Shown here piece by piece: positions 44,825 to 55,260 of a DNA stretch of 64,000 bases. This stretch comes from Liopterus haemorrhoidalis (taxonomy: Eukaryota; Arthropoda; Insecta; Coleoptera; Dytiscidae). The position numbers were made by a program, and so were the translations under genes. The notes beneath the pieces are model-generated. The model worked only from the letters and a program-made list of their open reading frames with translations. It was not told where the DNA came from and did no database searches. How positions within the stretch are numbered: position 1 is the first letter of the stretch; each line of letters starts with the position of its first letter. The stretch lies in assembly GCA_963971575.1 (NCBI GenBank), contig OZ020613.1, positions 51,640,250 to 51,704,249 of the forward strand. Reading direction: 5' to 3'.

Positions 44825-45040
44825 ACAAGTGTCTCTTCTGGGATTTATATTGTGCAAAATATTCTATTATATCCTCAATGATTATTTTTTGAAGGATATC
44901 ACTTTCTATGCACATGATCGACAAATTAGTACGTCGTTTTTGTAACATAGTCGTTCGTAATTCATTTTTTATTCTTTTTAGCGGTGAAAATGAGCGCTCT
45001 GCACTACAATTGGTGACCATAAATCTCACCTGGTTAACGA
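44825..45040 (-). pseudogene. hAT transposase C-terminal (dimerisation) fragment
   Basis: The minus-strand frame reads MVTNCSAERSFSPLKRIKNE, then TTMLQKRRTNLSIMCIESDI and IIEDIIEYFAQYKSQK, the closing dimerisation domain of the ZMYM-linked hAT group. Reading past 44825 runs into foreign sequence. The rest of the transposase is deleted. The 52440-52660 relic is the same piece on the plus strand. Confidence 0.75.
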
Positions 45041-45193
45041 TTTATATTTAATTTTAGAAATTTTAACGGCAATTCTTAGTAAAGTTGCACTAAATATTGA
45101 GCTCCTCTTTTTTCCGTGTAAACGACGACCTCGACATTTTGAGGTCCCTATCAAGCCAGGGGCCCTTATGGAAAAGACGGAACTGGTTTCTAT

Positions 45194-45645
45194 TGTATTT
45201 ATTAACAATTTAACAATCACTACACGATGCGTAATCTGCCCGGATATTACAAACCTTAGTTTGAGAAACTTCGATTTACTGCATATTGAACATTTAAATA
45301 TTATTCTTTTTCTTATGTCGAAGAGACAGTTCAACAATGTAACTTTACCTAAAATACAATTTACCAATCCGGTATTCGTGTTATAAGTTATTTTTGTGCA
45401 ACGAAGTGTTTCAAAACTTTTATAACACAGATTGAATAAGACCCAATATCTTACTGAACTTCGGAATTCAATCATATCAAGAAATAATGCAAGGATTATG
45501 TAATAATTTTATTGCAATATTGGTAATGAATAGTATTGATTAATCCATCGCGAAGAACCAAATGTTGTCTAATCGACCAAATGTTTAATGATCCGATTCG
45601 AAGGACCAAATAAATAATTTTTTTGTATACAAATTTAATTTTTTT
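45194..45645. other. no gene seen
   Basis: AT-rich. The 149-codon minus-strand frame at 45026-45475 straddles the hAT end and is not credible as a gene. Confidence 0.4.
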
Positions 45646-45649
45646 AATA

Positions 45650-45985
45650 TTTACTTCTTCTTCATCAGCCCATACACGTTTTACAGTAGCCTCACCGAGC
45701 CACAGTTTTCACTACCGTACTGCTACTATATATTGGGCATGAGCCTTTCACTCCGAAGAGTGATGTTTAAGGTCTACAACTCCCACGATGACCCAACCTG
45801 GATTGGGAGTGGTGATAAATTTATGATGTGATTTTTTAAAATGATTTTAATGAGGATGGAGTGAAAAGAACGAATACAAATAACCATGCGCTGCTCGGGT
45901 TTCGAACCCGGGACCTTTAGCACAAGAAGCAGTGTACCTTGGCAAGCATATCGACTGTAAGATAACATCGTCGTTACTGAGATCA
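45650..45985 (-). repeat. tRNA-derived SINE candidate
   Basis: On the minus strand a tRNA-like head has a near-perfect B box in CCCGGGTTCGAAACCCG (45895-45912), which also forms a T-arm stem-loop. A less clear A-box region (GCTTGCCAAGG) lies about 35-45 nt upstream. An unrelated body follows, ending at 45655-45680 in GGGCTGATGAAGAAGAAG, a GAAGAA-type tail common in SINEs. The target duplication was not fixed. Confidence 0.5.
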
Positions 45986-46023
45986 ATGGAGAGAATTGCA
46001 AATACCATTGGAACAACTGAGCA

Positions 46024-46078
46024 AAACAGCTTATTTAGATTAATTAAATTTGATTTAATTAATCTAAATAAGCTGTTT
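46024..46078. repeat. perfect 26-bp palindrome with 3-nt spacer
   Basis: The arm AAACAGCTTATTTAGATTAA (continuing TTAAAT) at 46024-46049 has its exact complement at 46053-46078. Confidence 0.85.
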
Positions 46079-46285
46079 AGAAGTATCTTATGTGTTTAAT
46101 ATAAATAAGTTAAATAACAGATACAGTTATAAAAAAAAAATTATATTCTCATCAAATTACCGAGCTATCTTGTCTTCTTCACTTCAAGTGCATCTAAAAA
46201 TTCATCAAATTATTATTATTGATTAGATGAGTAACGTCCGTAAGTAATAATTATAGTAGGTAATGGGATTCGGTTTATGAACTTA

Positions 46286-46314
46286 CGTTTCGATTTAATT
46301 TAAATCTTCATCAG
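46286..46314 (-). other. hammerhead-like motif
   Basis: On the minus strand CTGATGA, one base, GATTTAAATTAAATC (5-bp stem), then GAAACG. The core words match the hammerhead consensus exactly, apart from the extra base. It lies left of a LINE relic. Confidence 0.35.
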
Positions 46315-46419
46315 AGCTACAAAGATATATAGAAATATAGAATTAATAACTTAGTAAGTTTACATGTATAAAAATATAATAATGTTTAAATTTAACATGT
46401 CAAGTAGTTACGGGGACCA

Positions 46420-47231
46420 GACTACGAAAGCAAACTCCAGGAGTGGGCGGACATAGGATAAGTACATTTGACGAAATAAGCAGTGGGTTAAGTGAGGAAA
46501 TTATTTCTTAATAATAAAGTGGGATTTATTTGCTCTTCTAACGACGTTGATGACGTGTGTAGACCATTCTAAGTGAGTGTGATGATAATACCCAGGTCAA
46601 CCGAAGATTCAACATGTTTAAGAGCGATGCTGCAGAGGTAATAACATGTGTTTGGGTTGTTCCGGCCAAGATGTAATACGCAACATTTGGACGTATACAG
46701 AGGGAGCGACCAATTGTCACACCACTTATCAACTACATTGAGATCCTGTTGTAAGAGCGACCAGTTGCCACAACCGTTGTATATTTTTGGATCGACTGCA
46801 TACCTCTGGTGGCAGGAGATTATATTTTAAATTGTACCGGCCACATAAACGAGAAACAATATGGGCCCAGTCACCGTGCCTTGTGGCACTCTGCTTAGAA
46901 CTTGTTGGGGGTTAGATAGTTCGGATCCTATGCGCACTTGGAATGTGCGGTTGCCTAAAAATCCTTGGATACAATGGAGCAATTTGCTTCTAATTCCATA
47001 ATTTTTAAGCTTGACAAAAAGAAAGCTATGTGACACTCTGTCGAAGGCTTTATAATAGTCCAGGTAAATAATATCCATAGCAATTAAAGCATTGAGATGT
47101 TTTGTCCACCCATTAGTTGCCAGTAACATGTTTGAGACAACAGATCGACCAGGGACGAAGCCATGCTGGTTTTGTGGTATAATTTTTTTTGTAATATAAC
47201 AAAAATATATATTTCCATATATAAAACACAT
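46420..47231 (-). pseudogene. LINE reverse transcriptase relic (palm and fingers)
   Basis: The right part (46827-47231) reads QHGFVPGRSVVSNMLLA, then IYLDYYKAFDRVSHSFL with a catalytic Asp, GIRSKLLHCIQGFLGNR and SRVPQGTVTGPILFLVYV. After a break, worn sequence continues as DLNVVDKWCDNWSLPLYTSK and VLHLGRNNP (46600-46780). The FADD box is lost at the break near 46830. It is a Jockey/CR1-like LINE by its motifs, truncated at both ends. Confidence 0.75.
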
Positions 47232-48238
47232 TTTAAATCACCCTAACCTACAAATATATTCAAACTTAAATAAACAACAAAGTTCAAATGTTAAAAAACA
47301 ATATCACTTTTCAAAAAGGACACATTCCTAGGTCTGCTCTCAAGAGAGTGACACAACACTGTTAAAAGTGCACTATCGATGAAGTACAGAATACCAACAG
47401 ACTTTGTTTAAAATCGGAATTATAAACAGGATACCGTAGAAACAATTGCCGAAAAGCTTACAGATACCCCCCCTGGGGTACGGGTATCCTTCTTTGCTGA
47501 CCACTGTCTTAGCAGTTTATCCAGGATCACGTTTACTAGTTCGAGGTCTCCACTCGTTGTTAGTATTTTATATGCTAATTAAGAAGTATATATTAGTAAT
47601 AATATGTAATTTTAAACACTTTCAAATACCAAAACAAAATAAAAAGCTAATAAATATGTAACAGTAGAATAAAAAATAAATACTATTCAAACCAGTAAGA
47701 AATTGTTACGAAAATATTGAATATTTTTTAAATAGGTAATTTTATGTACTTCAGGCAACGGGTATTTGTCTACCCGTCTAGACATAACTACCTAACATTA
47801 TTCAAACATTATATTTCATAATTTATGCAATATATTTCTAAGGATGTCTGCCCCAAGCTTCGATTTATAAAACTGATTGATGGATTTGTTTTTTTTGGAA
47901 TTTAATAAGAGTTTTTTGCAATTACTCACAATATTTATTTTTCTGACAACCTCTTAAAATAATAGTTATTCTAACCAACAATGTAGACTAAAATAATTTA
48001 TTTTCAAACGGCTTGGAAAAGGGGTGTTCAAACATTCTCCCACGGGACTCTTGTGACTCGTGAATGACAAGCTTCCAAAAGTATGTCAGTGATGTTACTC
48101 TACAGTATTTTGTCTAGGTTTTGAGGGCCCCATACATTTATGTCTGACAGCGTTGATCAACGGCATGTTCCGGTTTGGGATTAAGGCGAATCTAAATTTG
48201 GATTTAGGTAAATTTGCGAAAATATGTTCTCGTCAAGG
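47232..48238. other. no gene seen
   Basis: AT-rich. A GC-richer patch (47460-47560) has no recognisable frame or terminal repeats. Confidence 0.4.
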
Positions 48239-48433
48239 CGTGAATTATTACATTTAAATGGGGGATTTTCTCAGTCTAACAGTTTTGTTGGACAGTAACA
48301 ACAGAAGGCTCGTACTGACTGTGTCATGTTAATATTTGTTCTCAGTTCTACCTGCATGCGCTCTATCGCCCAGGTTTTGTTCACGAATGTATGTTACATA
48401 CGAGGTGTGTAAATTATATAACCGGACTGATTT

Positions 48434-48486
<53 letters not shown>

Positions 48487-48510
48487 GGTAAATCTTGACG
48501 TATGTATATG

Positions 48511-49046
48511 TAGTAAAATAAAACTTCTCAATCGGTCGTCAAATTGTAAAATATATTAGTCATTTAATAAGAGACGTTTCGACTACTCAAGCGTAGTCAT
48601 CTTCAGTCTACAATAAAATAATACAAAATAAAAATATAAATAATACAAAAAATGTTAAAATATAGTAAAAAACAATTAAAATAAAAAACAAAATTCAGAA
48701 GTAATGTACTAAAATAAAAAATTAAGTTAGCTTACCAACGAGGTGTGAAGGAGGTTCACACATGTCTAAACTGAGAAAAACATAGTCCGGTAGGAATGGA
48801 AACATATCAAAGGTAGGAACATGCGCATAAATCAAAAACTAGACTTTGAAAAAGTCAGTCAGTGACGTATAACATGTACTAAGATTTTGTGTGTCGCTAC
48901 GTTTGTTGACATTATTATGGAAAGTACTTTGAATATGTAGCATTTCCGAGATAAGCCTTTTCCCACTATGTTTCTCAATGTCTAATATTTGCACCTGATT
49001 GTAGTCAAATTTATGGTTGCTTTTGTTGGCATGAATAGCCAACCCG
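48511..49046 (-). repeat. PLE inverted arm, left
   Basis: Holds the end of the RT/endonuclease frame and the 3' UTR with a hammerhead-like motif at 48575-48606. It is the reverse complement of 50225-50760. Confidence 0.9.
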
Positions 49047-50221
49047 GTGCTTTGTGGCTTAAGTCTGGTGTCGCTTTTATGTTGAGTGAGCCTACATTTA
49101 AGCGCTTGACTAGTGGTGCCAACATAAATTTTGCTACAATCAGTGCAGGGTATTGAATATACGACATTGGCTTTTGATGTTTTCTCAATCTTTGATTTTA
49201 AATTAGTGAAGTTTTTCCTGTTTTTGTTACTAGTGGAGTAAGCAACTTTGAGGTTATGTTTACTCAAAATTTTGCTGTAACCTTGTGATGATTTATTCAC
49301 GTATGGAACAGAAACATAACTTAGGCTTTCATTATTCTTTTGTCGTTGAGAGCCATTATAGATGAAATTAATGCGATTTTTGATGCATTTATTGATCAGA
49401 CCTACAGAATAGTCATTGCGTATGAAGGCGTCTTTTATTTTACGCAAATTTTCTGGTCTAAATTCTGGGTTTGCAAGTTTAATTGCATGATCAATGGCAT
49501 TATTAATAACATTAATTTTTTGGCTCATTGGATGGTTCGAGTAGAAGTTGATGTATCTGAAACTGTGGGTTGCCTTTTGATACCAGTTTGTTTTGATATT
49601 AGGACCATTCTTTTCTCGTATTATTTTGGTGTCCAAGAATGATATCTCACCATTATCCTCCAATTCATACGTGAACTTAAGGTTTTCATGGTAACCGTTG
49701 AAGATCCTTAATAACTCGTCGATCTTGTTCTCAGGATATGTCAAAATTAGATCATCGACATACCGGAAGTAGAAGCCGGGCTTAACACTAAGTTTGGCTA
49801 GACATTTGGACTCAAGGTCTTCCATAACTAGATTAGCTATAGTGCTAGAGATCGGACTTCCCATGGCACATCCCTGTGTTTGTTTGTACGTGTCTTTCTC
49901 AAACTTGAAGTATGTATTCTTCAAACAAAATTCTACTCCCGTCAAGAATTCATTCTTATCTAATTCATGATGGTGTTCGGCGATGTCTTCCCACTTATTA
50001 CTAATAATGTTAAGTGCCAGATCTACCGGAACGTTGGTATATAGAGAAATCACGTCTAGAGACAAAATGGAGTGTCCTGGTGGAACCTTTATTCCTCTGA
50101 TTATATTGACGAAATCAAAGGAGTTCCTTACGTTGCTCTCTTTGTTACCAACGATCTTGGATACGATCTGTGAGCACCACTTAGATAATTTGTAAGTGGG
50201 TGACTCATTAGTGGACTATTA
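48839..50221 (-). CDS. Penelope-like reverse transcriptase with GIY-YIG endonuclease, 5'-truncated
   Basis: An open frame of about 460 codons copies RNA into DNA and nicks the target. It has no initiating ATG: the frame is open from the inverted junction at about 50224, so the N-terminal RT part is missing. Landmarks, counted from the codon at 50065, are SLDVISLYTNVP at the start, QGCAMGSPISS (65-75), the catalytic FRYVDDLIL (YVDD 102-105), GEISFLDTKI, and a C-terminal GIY-YIG nuclease with VVYSIPCTDCSKIYVG (about 300-316). It ends LTDFFKV, stop 48839-48841. There are no stops or shifts, so this is a recent but incomplete copy. Confidence 0.9.
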
Positions 50222-50224
50222 TAG

Positions 50225-50755
50225 CGGGTTGGCTATTCATGCCAACAAAAGCAACCATAAATTTGACTACAATCAGGTGCAAATATTAGACATTGAGAAA
50301 CATAGTGGGAAAAGGCTTATCTCGGAAATGCTACATATTCAAAGTACTTTCCATAATAATGTCAACAAACGTAGCGACACACAAAATCTTAGTACATGTT
50401 ATACGTCACTGACTGACTTTTTCAAAGTCTAGTTTTTGATTTATGCGCATGTTCCTACCTTTGATATGTTTCCATTCCTACCGGACTATGTTTTTCTCAG
50501 TTTAGACATGTGTGAACCTCCTTCACACCTCGTTGGTAAGCTAACTTAATTTTTTATTTTAGTACATTACTTCTGAATTTTGTTTTTTATTTTAATTGTT
50601 TTTTACTATATTTTAACATTTTTTGTATTATTTATATTTTTATTTTGTATTATTTTATTGTAGACTGAAGATGACTACGCTTGAGTAGTCGAAACGTCTC
50701 TTATTAAATGACTAATATATTTTACAATTTGACGACCGATTGAGAAGTTTTATTT

Positions 50756-50760
<5 letters not shown>
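50225..50760 (+). repeat. PLE inverted arm, right
   Basis: Repeats the last 70-odd codons of the PLE frame on the plus strand (SGLAIHANKSNHKFDYNQVQ onward) and its 3' UTR; motif copy at 50665-50696. The short frame 50196-50432 is this duplicate, not a separate gene. Confidence 0.9.
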
Positions 50761-50792
<32 letters not shown>

Positions 50793-50814
50793 AATTGAAT
50801 TACGATTTAATATT

Positions 50815-51467
50815 GTCTCACTCAAAATAACTTCCATGGGAATCCATTCAGTGCTGGACACGGTTCTTCTAATCCTCATAGTAGTGCTGGAACTCGGATC
50901 CTGGAATAGCTTTCAGCTCGTCGGTTACGGACGTTTGAATGTTTTCGGGTGTCCCAAAATGACATCCCTTAAGGTGATTTTTCAATCTTGGGTAGAGGTA
51001 AAAGTCACAAGGACTCAAGTGTTTTTTTTTTTTTTTATTTTGCACCACAAATTACGCGAATAAGGAGGATGAGGAGCTACAGGAATGTTTTTACTGGCCA
51101 AAAACTCGTTTATTGAAATTGCTGTGTGACAAGGCGCATCGTACTCAAACGCCCAAGTCTCGTCACCAGTAATGACACCAGAAAATGGGTATCATTTTCA
51201 ATCGACTGTAAACCGACGATCTGAACGCACAGGATTCCAGATTCTGTCGACATTGTCATCGGTTCTTGAAGATGAAGGTCTTCCGCTACGTGACTCATTT
51301 TCAATCAACTCTCTTCCTTCTGAAAATGCCTTAAACCACCAAAAACCTGGGTCTTTGACAAAATACTGTCTCCGTAGGCCTGCTGAAGTTTTGCAAAAGT
51401 TTCCGTTGCGCCCAAGTCTGAAACAAAACTTAATAGAACACCGTTGCTTGAAATGAAAGTCACTCAT
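50815..51467 (-). pseudogene. mariner transposase pseudogene
   Basis: The N-terminal part (51198-51467) reads KQRCSIKFCFRLGRNGN, WFKAFSEGRELIENESRSGR and RSDRRFTVD. A deletion leads to RDLGV and ALSHSNFNKRVF, then ASKNIPVAPHPPYS. A short A-rich insertion splits the third motif; SPCDFYLYPRLKNHLKG and VTDELKAIPGSEFQHYYED follow to about 50860. Frameshifts and stops occur throughout. The relic belongs to the mariner whose ends are 48401 and 51658. Confidence 0.75.
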
Positions 51468-52192
51468 TTTTAAAACGCACTAGAAAAAACTGTCTCCCGA
51501 AAAAAATCGCTACGGACAACATAATTACTCTAGCGAGTTCAGACTCGTACTGATAGCTTATCACATGTTCACCTGTCACTCCTCCTAGTCCCGCGTCCCA
51601 AATGTTGTCAGATCAAACGCTATGTTGCCAGTCCGATTACTTAATTTACTCACCTCGTATACCTTCGTATCGTCTTCGTCTTAGTGTATCTTAGTGTCGC
51701 TCATTTTCGGTCACTGCATCATCTAAGCTCTGAGTATCGTGCTTCTTTAAGCAGAGGTAGAATTAGATCATGTTCTACTTTAATTCGTTTATTTTTTCAC
51801 ATCACTCATTCACATCCGTGTGTATTAGTTTATTTTGCGAATACAGTGTGAACTTAATAAATCGATCGTGGATGTGTGTCCAAACTCTCCATTCCAGACC
51901 TGGTGTATTAAGAAGCCCACAGCGATATATAACCATAAAATTTTGTCTCCAAAAATTCAAGGTTTTATTATATATTTTATTTTTTATAAAAAATGTCACT
52001 TAATAATAAATGCCAACTTGAAACATGAAATAACCTACACAAACTCTGTTTCATGACAATTTAAAAAAAAACGAAACTTAGTTCTTCTTAAACCAAATAA
52101 ATGATATGTAGAGCCAAAATCTGTCATCAAATATGTCGCTTAATTTGAACGGTTAGTTACCTTATCTGTAAGCTGGATGAAGGTGTAATTCC

Positions 52193-52863
52193 CAGTTCCA
52201 CCTTTTCCATAAGGACACATTGGGCACGAGTCCAGGGCCCCCGGCTTGATGGGGGCCTCAAAATGCGAAGGTCGTCGTTTACACAGAAAAAAACGAGCTC
52301 AATTTTTAGTGCAATTTTACTACAATTTTACTACCTTTATTAAAAAAAACTTGCAAATGAATCGGCGGACTTGAGTATCTCAGCCTTACATACTCTAATA
52401 AAAACAGGCTAATTAGATTACAATTACAAGAAATTTTCCCGAATGTGGAAGTTGCTACAAGGATATTCCTTTGCTTAATGGTCACCAATTGTAGTGGAGA
52501 GCGCTCATTTTCACGGCGAAAAAGAATAAAAAATGAATTACGAACGACTATGTTACAAGAACGACTAATTTGTCAATCATGTGCTTAGAAAGTGATATCC
52601 TTCAAAAACTAGACTTTGAGGACATAATAGAAGATTTTGCACAACAGAAATTCCGGATGAAACCATCATCATCAACGTAAGTCCAATTCTCAAAATAGAA
52701 ATCACTTCACTTATATTTGATTAGTATAAAGCTAACCATAATAACCAATAAAGTCACTAAATAAAAGTACATACTAATATTTTCATTCACTTTTTTTTTA
52801 CTTTCTAAAAGGGCCCCAAACTCTGTGTGCCCAAGAGCCCCTGCATAGCCTAAGAGGGCCCTG
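52193..52863 (+). mobile_element. hAT derivative (671 bp) with GTAATTCC TSD
   Basis: The ends CAGTTCCACCTTTTCC and GAGGGCCCTG are flanked by GTAATTCC at 52185-52192 and 52864-52871. Same family as 43011-45185, in the opposite orientation. Confidence 0.88.
52440..52660 (+). pseudogene. hAT transposase C-terminal (dimerisation) fragment
   Basis: The plus strand reads FPNVEVATRIFLCLMVTNCS, then GERSFSRRKRIKNELRTTML, the hAT dimerisation block. A one-base shift follows near 52572 and the tail (AQQKFR) is in another frame. The DDE domain is deleted. The preceding 200 bp join the 5' terminus directly to this block, the classic internal deletion of a DNA transposon. Confidence 0.75.
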
Positions 52864-52871
52864 GTAATTCC

Positions 52872-53550
52872 GTCTTATAATCGGCCAAAATATTTTCGAG
52901 TACAGTTCCGATGTACAGAAAACTAATCCAGATTCCAATAACTTCGGTCAAACATTAAAATGCATGTTTTCCTGTGATAACTTTCATTAGTTGAAACCAA
53001 ATTTGGATTGTCGGCAATTGTTTCAAGACCGTAACTATGCATTCAGTTTTTCAGTTTCTTGAAAATAATACCATTTAAATTTCATTACTTGTCGATTGTC
53101 CTTGAGTATCTTATTAGTACACACTACGAGTAACACAGTGACATACTATAAAACTTGTATACTACAACTCTTTGAATTGTTGAATTGTTAAAAATGTTTT
53201 TACTACATACGAGGTTGTAGGTTATTAATAAAAAAAATATTTTACATTTAAATTTTCAATTTCGAAAAGCTGCCCTTATGTTCCTACAGTTCGCTGTCAG
53301 CTTGTTTTGAACTTCAGAAAACACATTTGGAGGCACTTTTTGGAATCGTTTTAAATCAATTACCGATTTTTTTAATTTTATGTTTTTGAATCATTAATGC
53401 AGAATCCGTTCGTTACTTGAAGTGCTACCAACTTCACGCTGCTGCAGCTGCTAAACAATTGAAGCGTGCTCATAAGCGTTAGTCTATCAAGTTGTTTACA
53501 AGCCTACGGTAGCATATCGTTCTACGTCGTAACAGAAAAGAAATAATTCC
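52872..53550. other. no gene seen
   Basis: AT-rich spacer. A short worn patch near 53395-53500 could be the 5' part of the following Tc1-like element. Confidence 0.4.
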
Positions 53551-53552
53551 AA

Positions 53553-54373
53553 ATGAAATTCAAACGTAATAGTATGATTGCCTTGTATTTGACTGGAAAA
53601 TCACAAGTAGCAATTGTTCTTGAGCTCCAGCATTTACGTGTGAATAAAATGTTTATGTGTCGAAACATTAAGCATTATGCCTGGGCTACATCTGCATCTA
53701 TCGTCGCTAAACTTCGCTTTAACGTGACATAAACGCTAATGTGGCCAGCTACTATCGGTTTGCGTTCACAATATTAGCAGTGCGCGCCACTAGACACATG
53801 ACGATAACTGAAGTGGCGGTTTTAGAGCGCACATCAAAGGAACTTAGCGCAAAGCGTAATATGTTCTATTGGCGCGTATTGTTGTTTATCCGGCATCATT
53901 TGAGGTTAAGTTATACATATTTCTTTACAACTTATTTGTGTCAAATCAGATAAGATTATGTTTGAATTTGTAAAATTAAATGTAAAAAATAATTTTAGGA
54001 TGCAGTTATGATGGATATACACCATAATTTTATTTAATTTACAGCAGAATAAATACGCTTGTACCTTGTAAACGTAAATAAAGTGTAGCGGCGAAAACGC
54101 AGATATGGCCACAAGTTGCGCTTTAGCACGATATCGATAGATGCAGTTTACCACGAATTTATATAGCGCGCAATTATCGGCAAAGCTTATAACGCAAGTG
54201 TGGCCCAGGCATTACAATAATACTGGTAGCATCGCAAAACGCAATGGCGGCGGTCATAGGAAAACATCACCAGAAATGGTTCGAGAGGTGAAGGCTCGAA
54301 TTCAAAGAAATGCATGTTAGAGCGCAAGAAAATTAGTTACAAATATGAACGTGTCCGACTCAAGCATACGGCG
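53553..54373 (+). pseudogene. Tc1-like transposase N-terminal half, split by Harbinger
   Basis: The start at 53553 gives MKFKRNSMIALYLTGKSQVA, then VNKMFMCRNIKHY up to the insert. The frame resumes at 54215 with NNTGSIAKRNGGGHRKTSPE, MVREVKARIQRNAC, a stop, ARKLVTNMNVSDSSIRRI. These are the two helix-turn-helix parts with the GRPR-type linker of a Tc1/mariner transposase. The catalytic domain is absent; other insertions follow. Removing the insert and one TTA joins the frame exactly. Confidence 0.75.
53678..54211. mobile_element. PIF/Harbinger-type element (534 bp), TTA TSD
   Basis: The ends TGCCTGGGCTACA and TGTGGCCCAGGCA are flanked by TTA at 53675-53677 and 54212-54214. Subterminal blocks GCATCTATCG and CGATAGATGC lie inside both ends. 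The 70-codon frame inside has no known motif. Non-autonomous. Confidence 0.85.
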
Positions 54374-54381
54374 CATATAGT

Positions 54382-55256
54382 CAGTGGCGCAGCCAAAGGG
54401 GGGCCGACGGGCCTGGACCCCTCCCAGGACCAGCAGATTATTCGGAGCTGCCCGGGGAGTGGAAGATAAAATTTAACCACAACAGTAGTTAATTTTTCAA
54501 TTACTTGTGTGTAACATTGTTAACAATATTGGCATTTTCTTTTCTTCACAAGCTTCCTCTGAAGGTCCAATGTGATGAAAATTTAACAATTTTATCATAA
54601 TCGTACAGCAAAATAACTTATGTATTTTACAATAATAATAAGTTATATTTTATTATGGTTAGTGTTGAAATTAACAAAAAATGCACATTTACATGTTATT
54701 TTTAGGTTTTCGTAGGTATAATCAAGAAATCCTTATTCCGTCAGATGAGTCTGTTCGTTCTGTACAAATTGTAGCCAAGCGGCTGATTTAGAGAACTGAA
54801 AATAAGTAAGAAAAATATTGAGACTTCAAAAATATATCCCGCGAAAAATATAAATAAATATGTATTTATCGAAGAAAAAATCAAGTGAAAGTTTTTGATA
54901 CAGGGATTAACAATTACATTTTTTTTATCAACAAATAATGGAATTATTATTTGATATAAACATCAATATTCAACAGCAGGGGTGTCGAACTAATTTGGGT
55001 CGCAGTCTATTTTACATACAAAATGATAAGCAGTGACGGAACTAAATATCCCGAAAGGTTTCTTGACATTTTTTTATAAACAGAAAAGGGGAAGAGAGTA
55101 TATTTTACATTTTTAAATATATTTTTCCCCTAAATAAGCTCAAGTGATTTTGATTACCGTTTCAGGGGCCATAAAAAATAAGGTTCAGTATGTGGCCCGC
55201 GTGCCTTCGAAATTTGATTCGGCCCTCCCCAAGACAAAATCCTGGCTGCGCCACTG
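54382..55256. mobile_element. non-autonomous hAT (875 bp), CATATAGT TSD
   Basis: The 14-bp inverted ends CAGTGGCGCAGCCA / TGGCTGCGCCACTG are flanked by CATATAGT at 54374-54381 and 55257-55264. Inside, a second hAT-like scrap starts CAGGGGTGTCGAAC at 54976. No coding sequence was found. Confidence 0.92.
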
Positions 55257-55260
55257 CATA

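Larger units (their letters stand above)
43011..45185 (-). mobile_element. hAT derivative (2175 bp) with GTTTCTAT TSD, LINE inside
   Basis: The left end CAGGGCCGTCTTAGGCC and the right end GACGGAACTG are flanked by GTTTCTAT at 43003-43010 and 45186-45193. The terminal 190 bp at the left and about 350 bp at the right match the smaller element at 52193-52863. The centre (about 43205-44825) is foreign and includes a LINE. Confidence 0.85.
48432..50795 (-). mobile_element. Penelope-like element with inverted terminal copy
   Basis: (TA)n runs border both sides (48437-48482 and 50761-50790). A 536-bp segment at 48511-49046 recurs inverted at 50225-50760, the arrangement known for Penelope-like elements, whose copies often carry a partial second copy in either orientation. 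I saw no difference between the arms. It is inserted in the mariner 3' region. Confidence 0.85.
48401..51658 (-). mobile_element. mariner element carrying a Penelope insert
   Basis: The inverted ends 48401-48429 (CGAGGTGTGTAAATTATATA) and 51630-51658 are near-complements, flanked by TA at 48399-48400 and 51659-51660. About 0.9 kb is mariner and the rest is a PLE with flanking TA runs. Confidence 0.85.
48240..51905 (+). repeat. LTR-like dispersed repeat, copy 2 (split by mariner)
   Basis: The outer parts 48240-48400 and 51659-51905 match 19962-21210. The mariner insertion point (ACATA | CCTTCG) is intact and single in copy 1 (20161-20172). Confidence 0.5.

Noticed and set aside
45026..45475. 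149-codon minus-strand frame
   Set aside because: It straddles the boundary and TSD of the hAT derivative and has no motif.
48982..49642. Other frames over the PLE
   Set aside because: Shadows of the RT/endonuclease frame in other phases and on the opposite strand.
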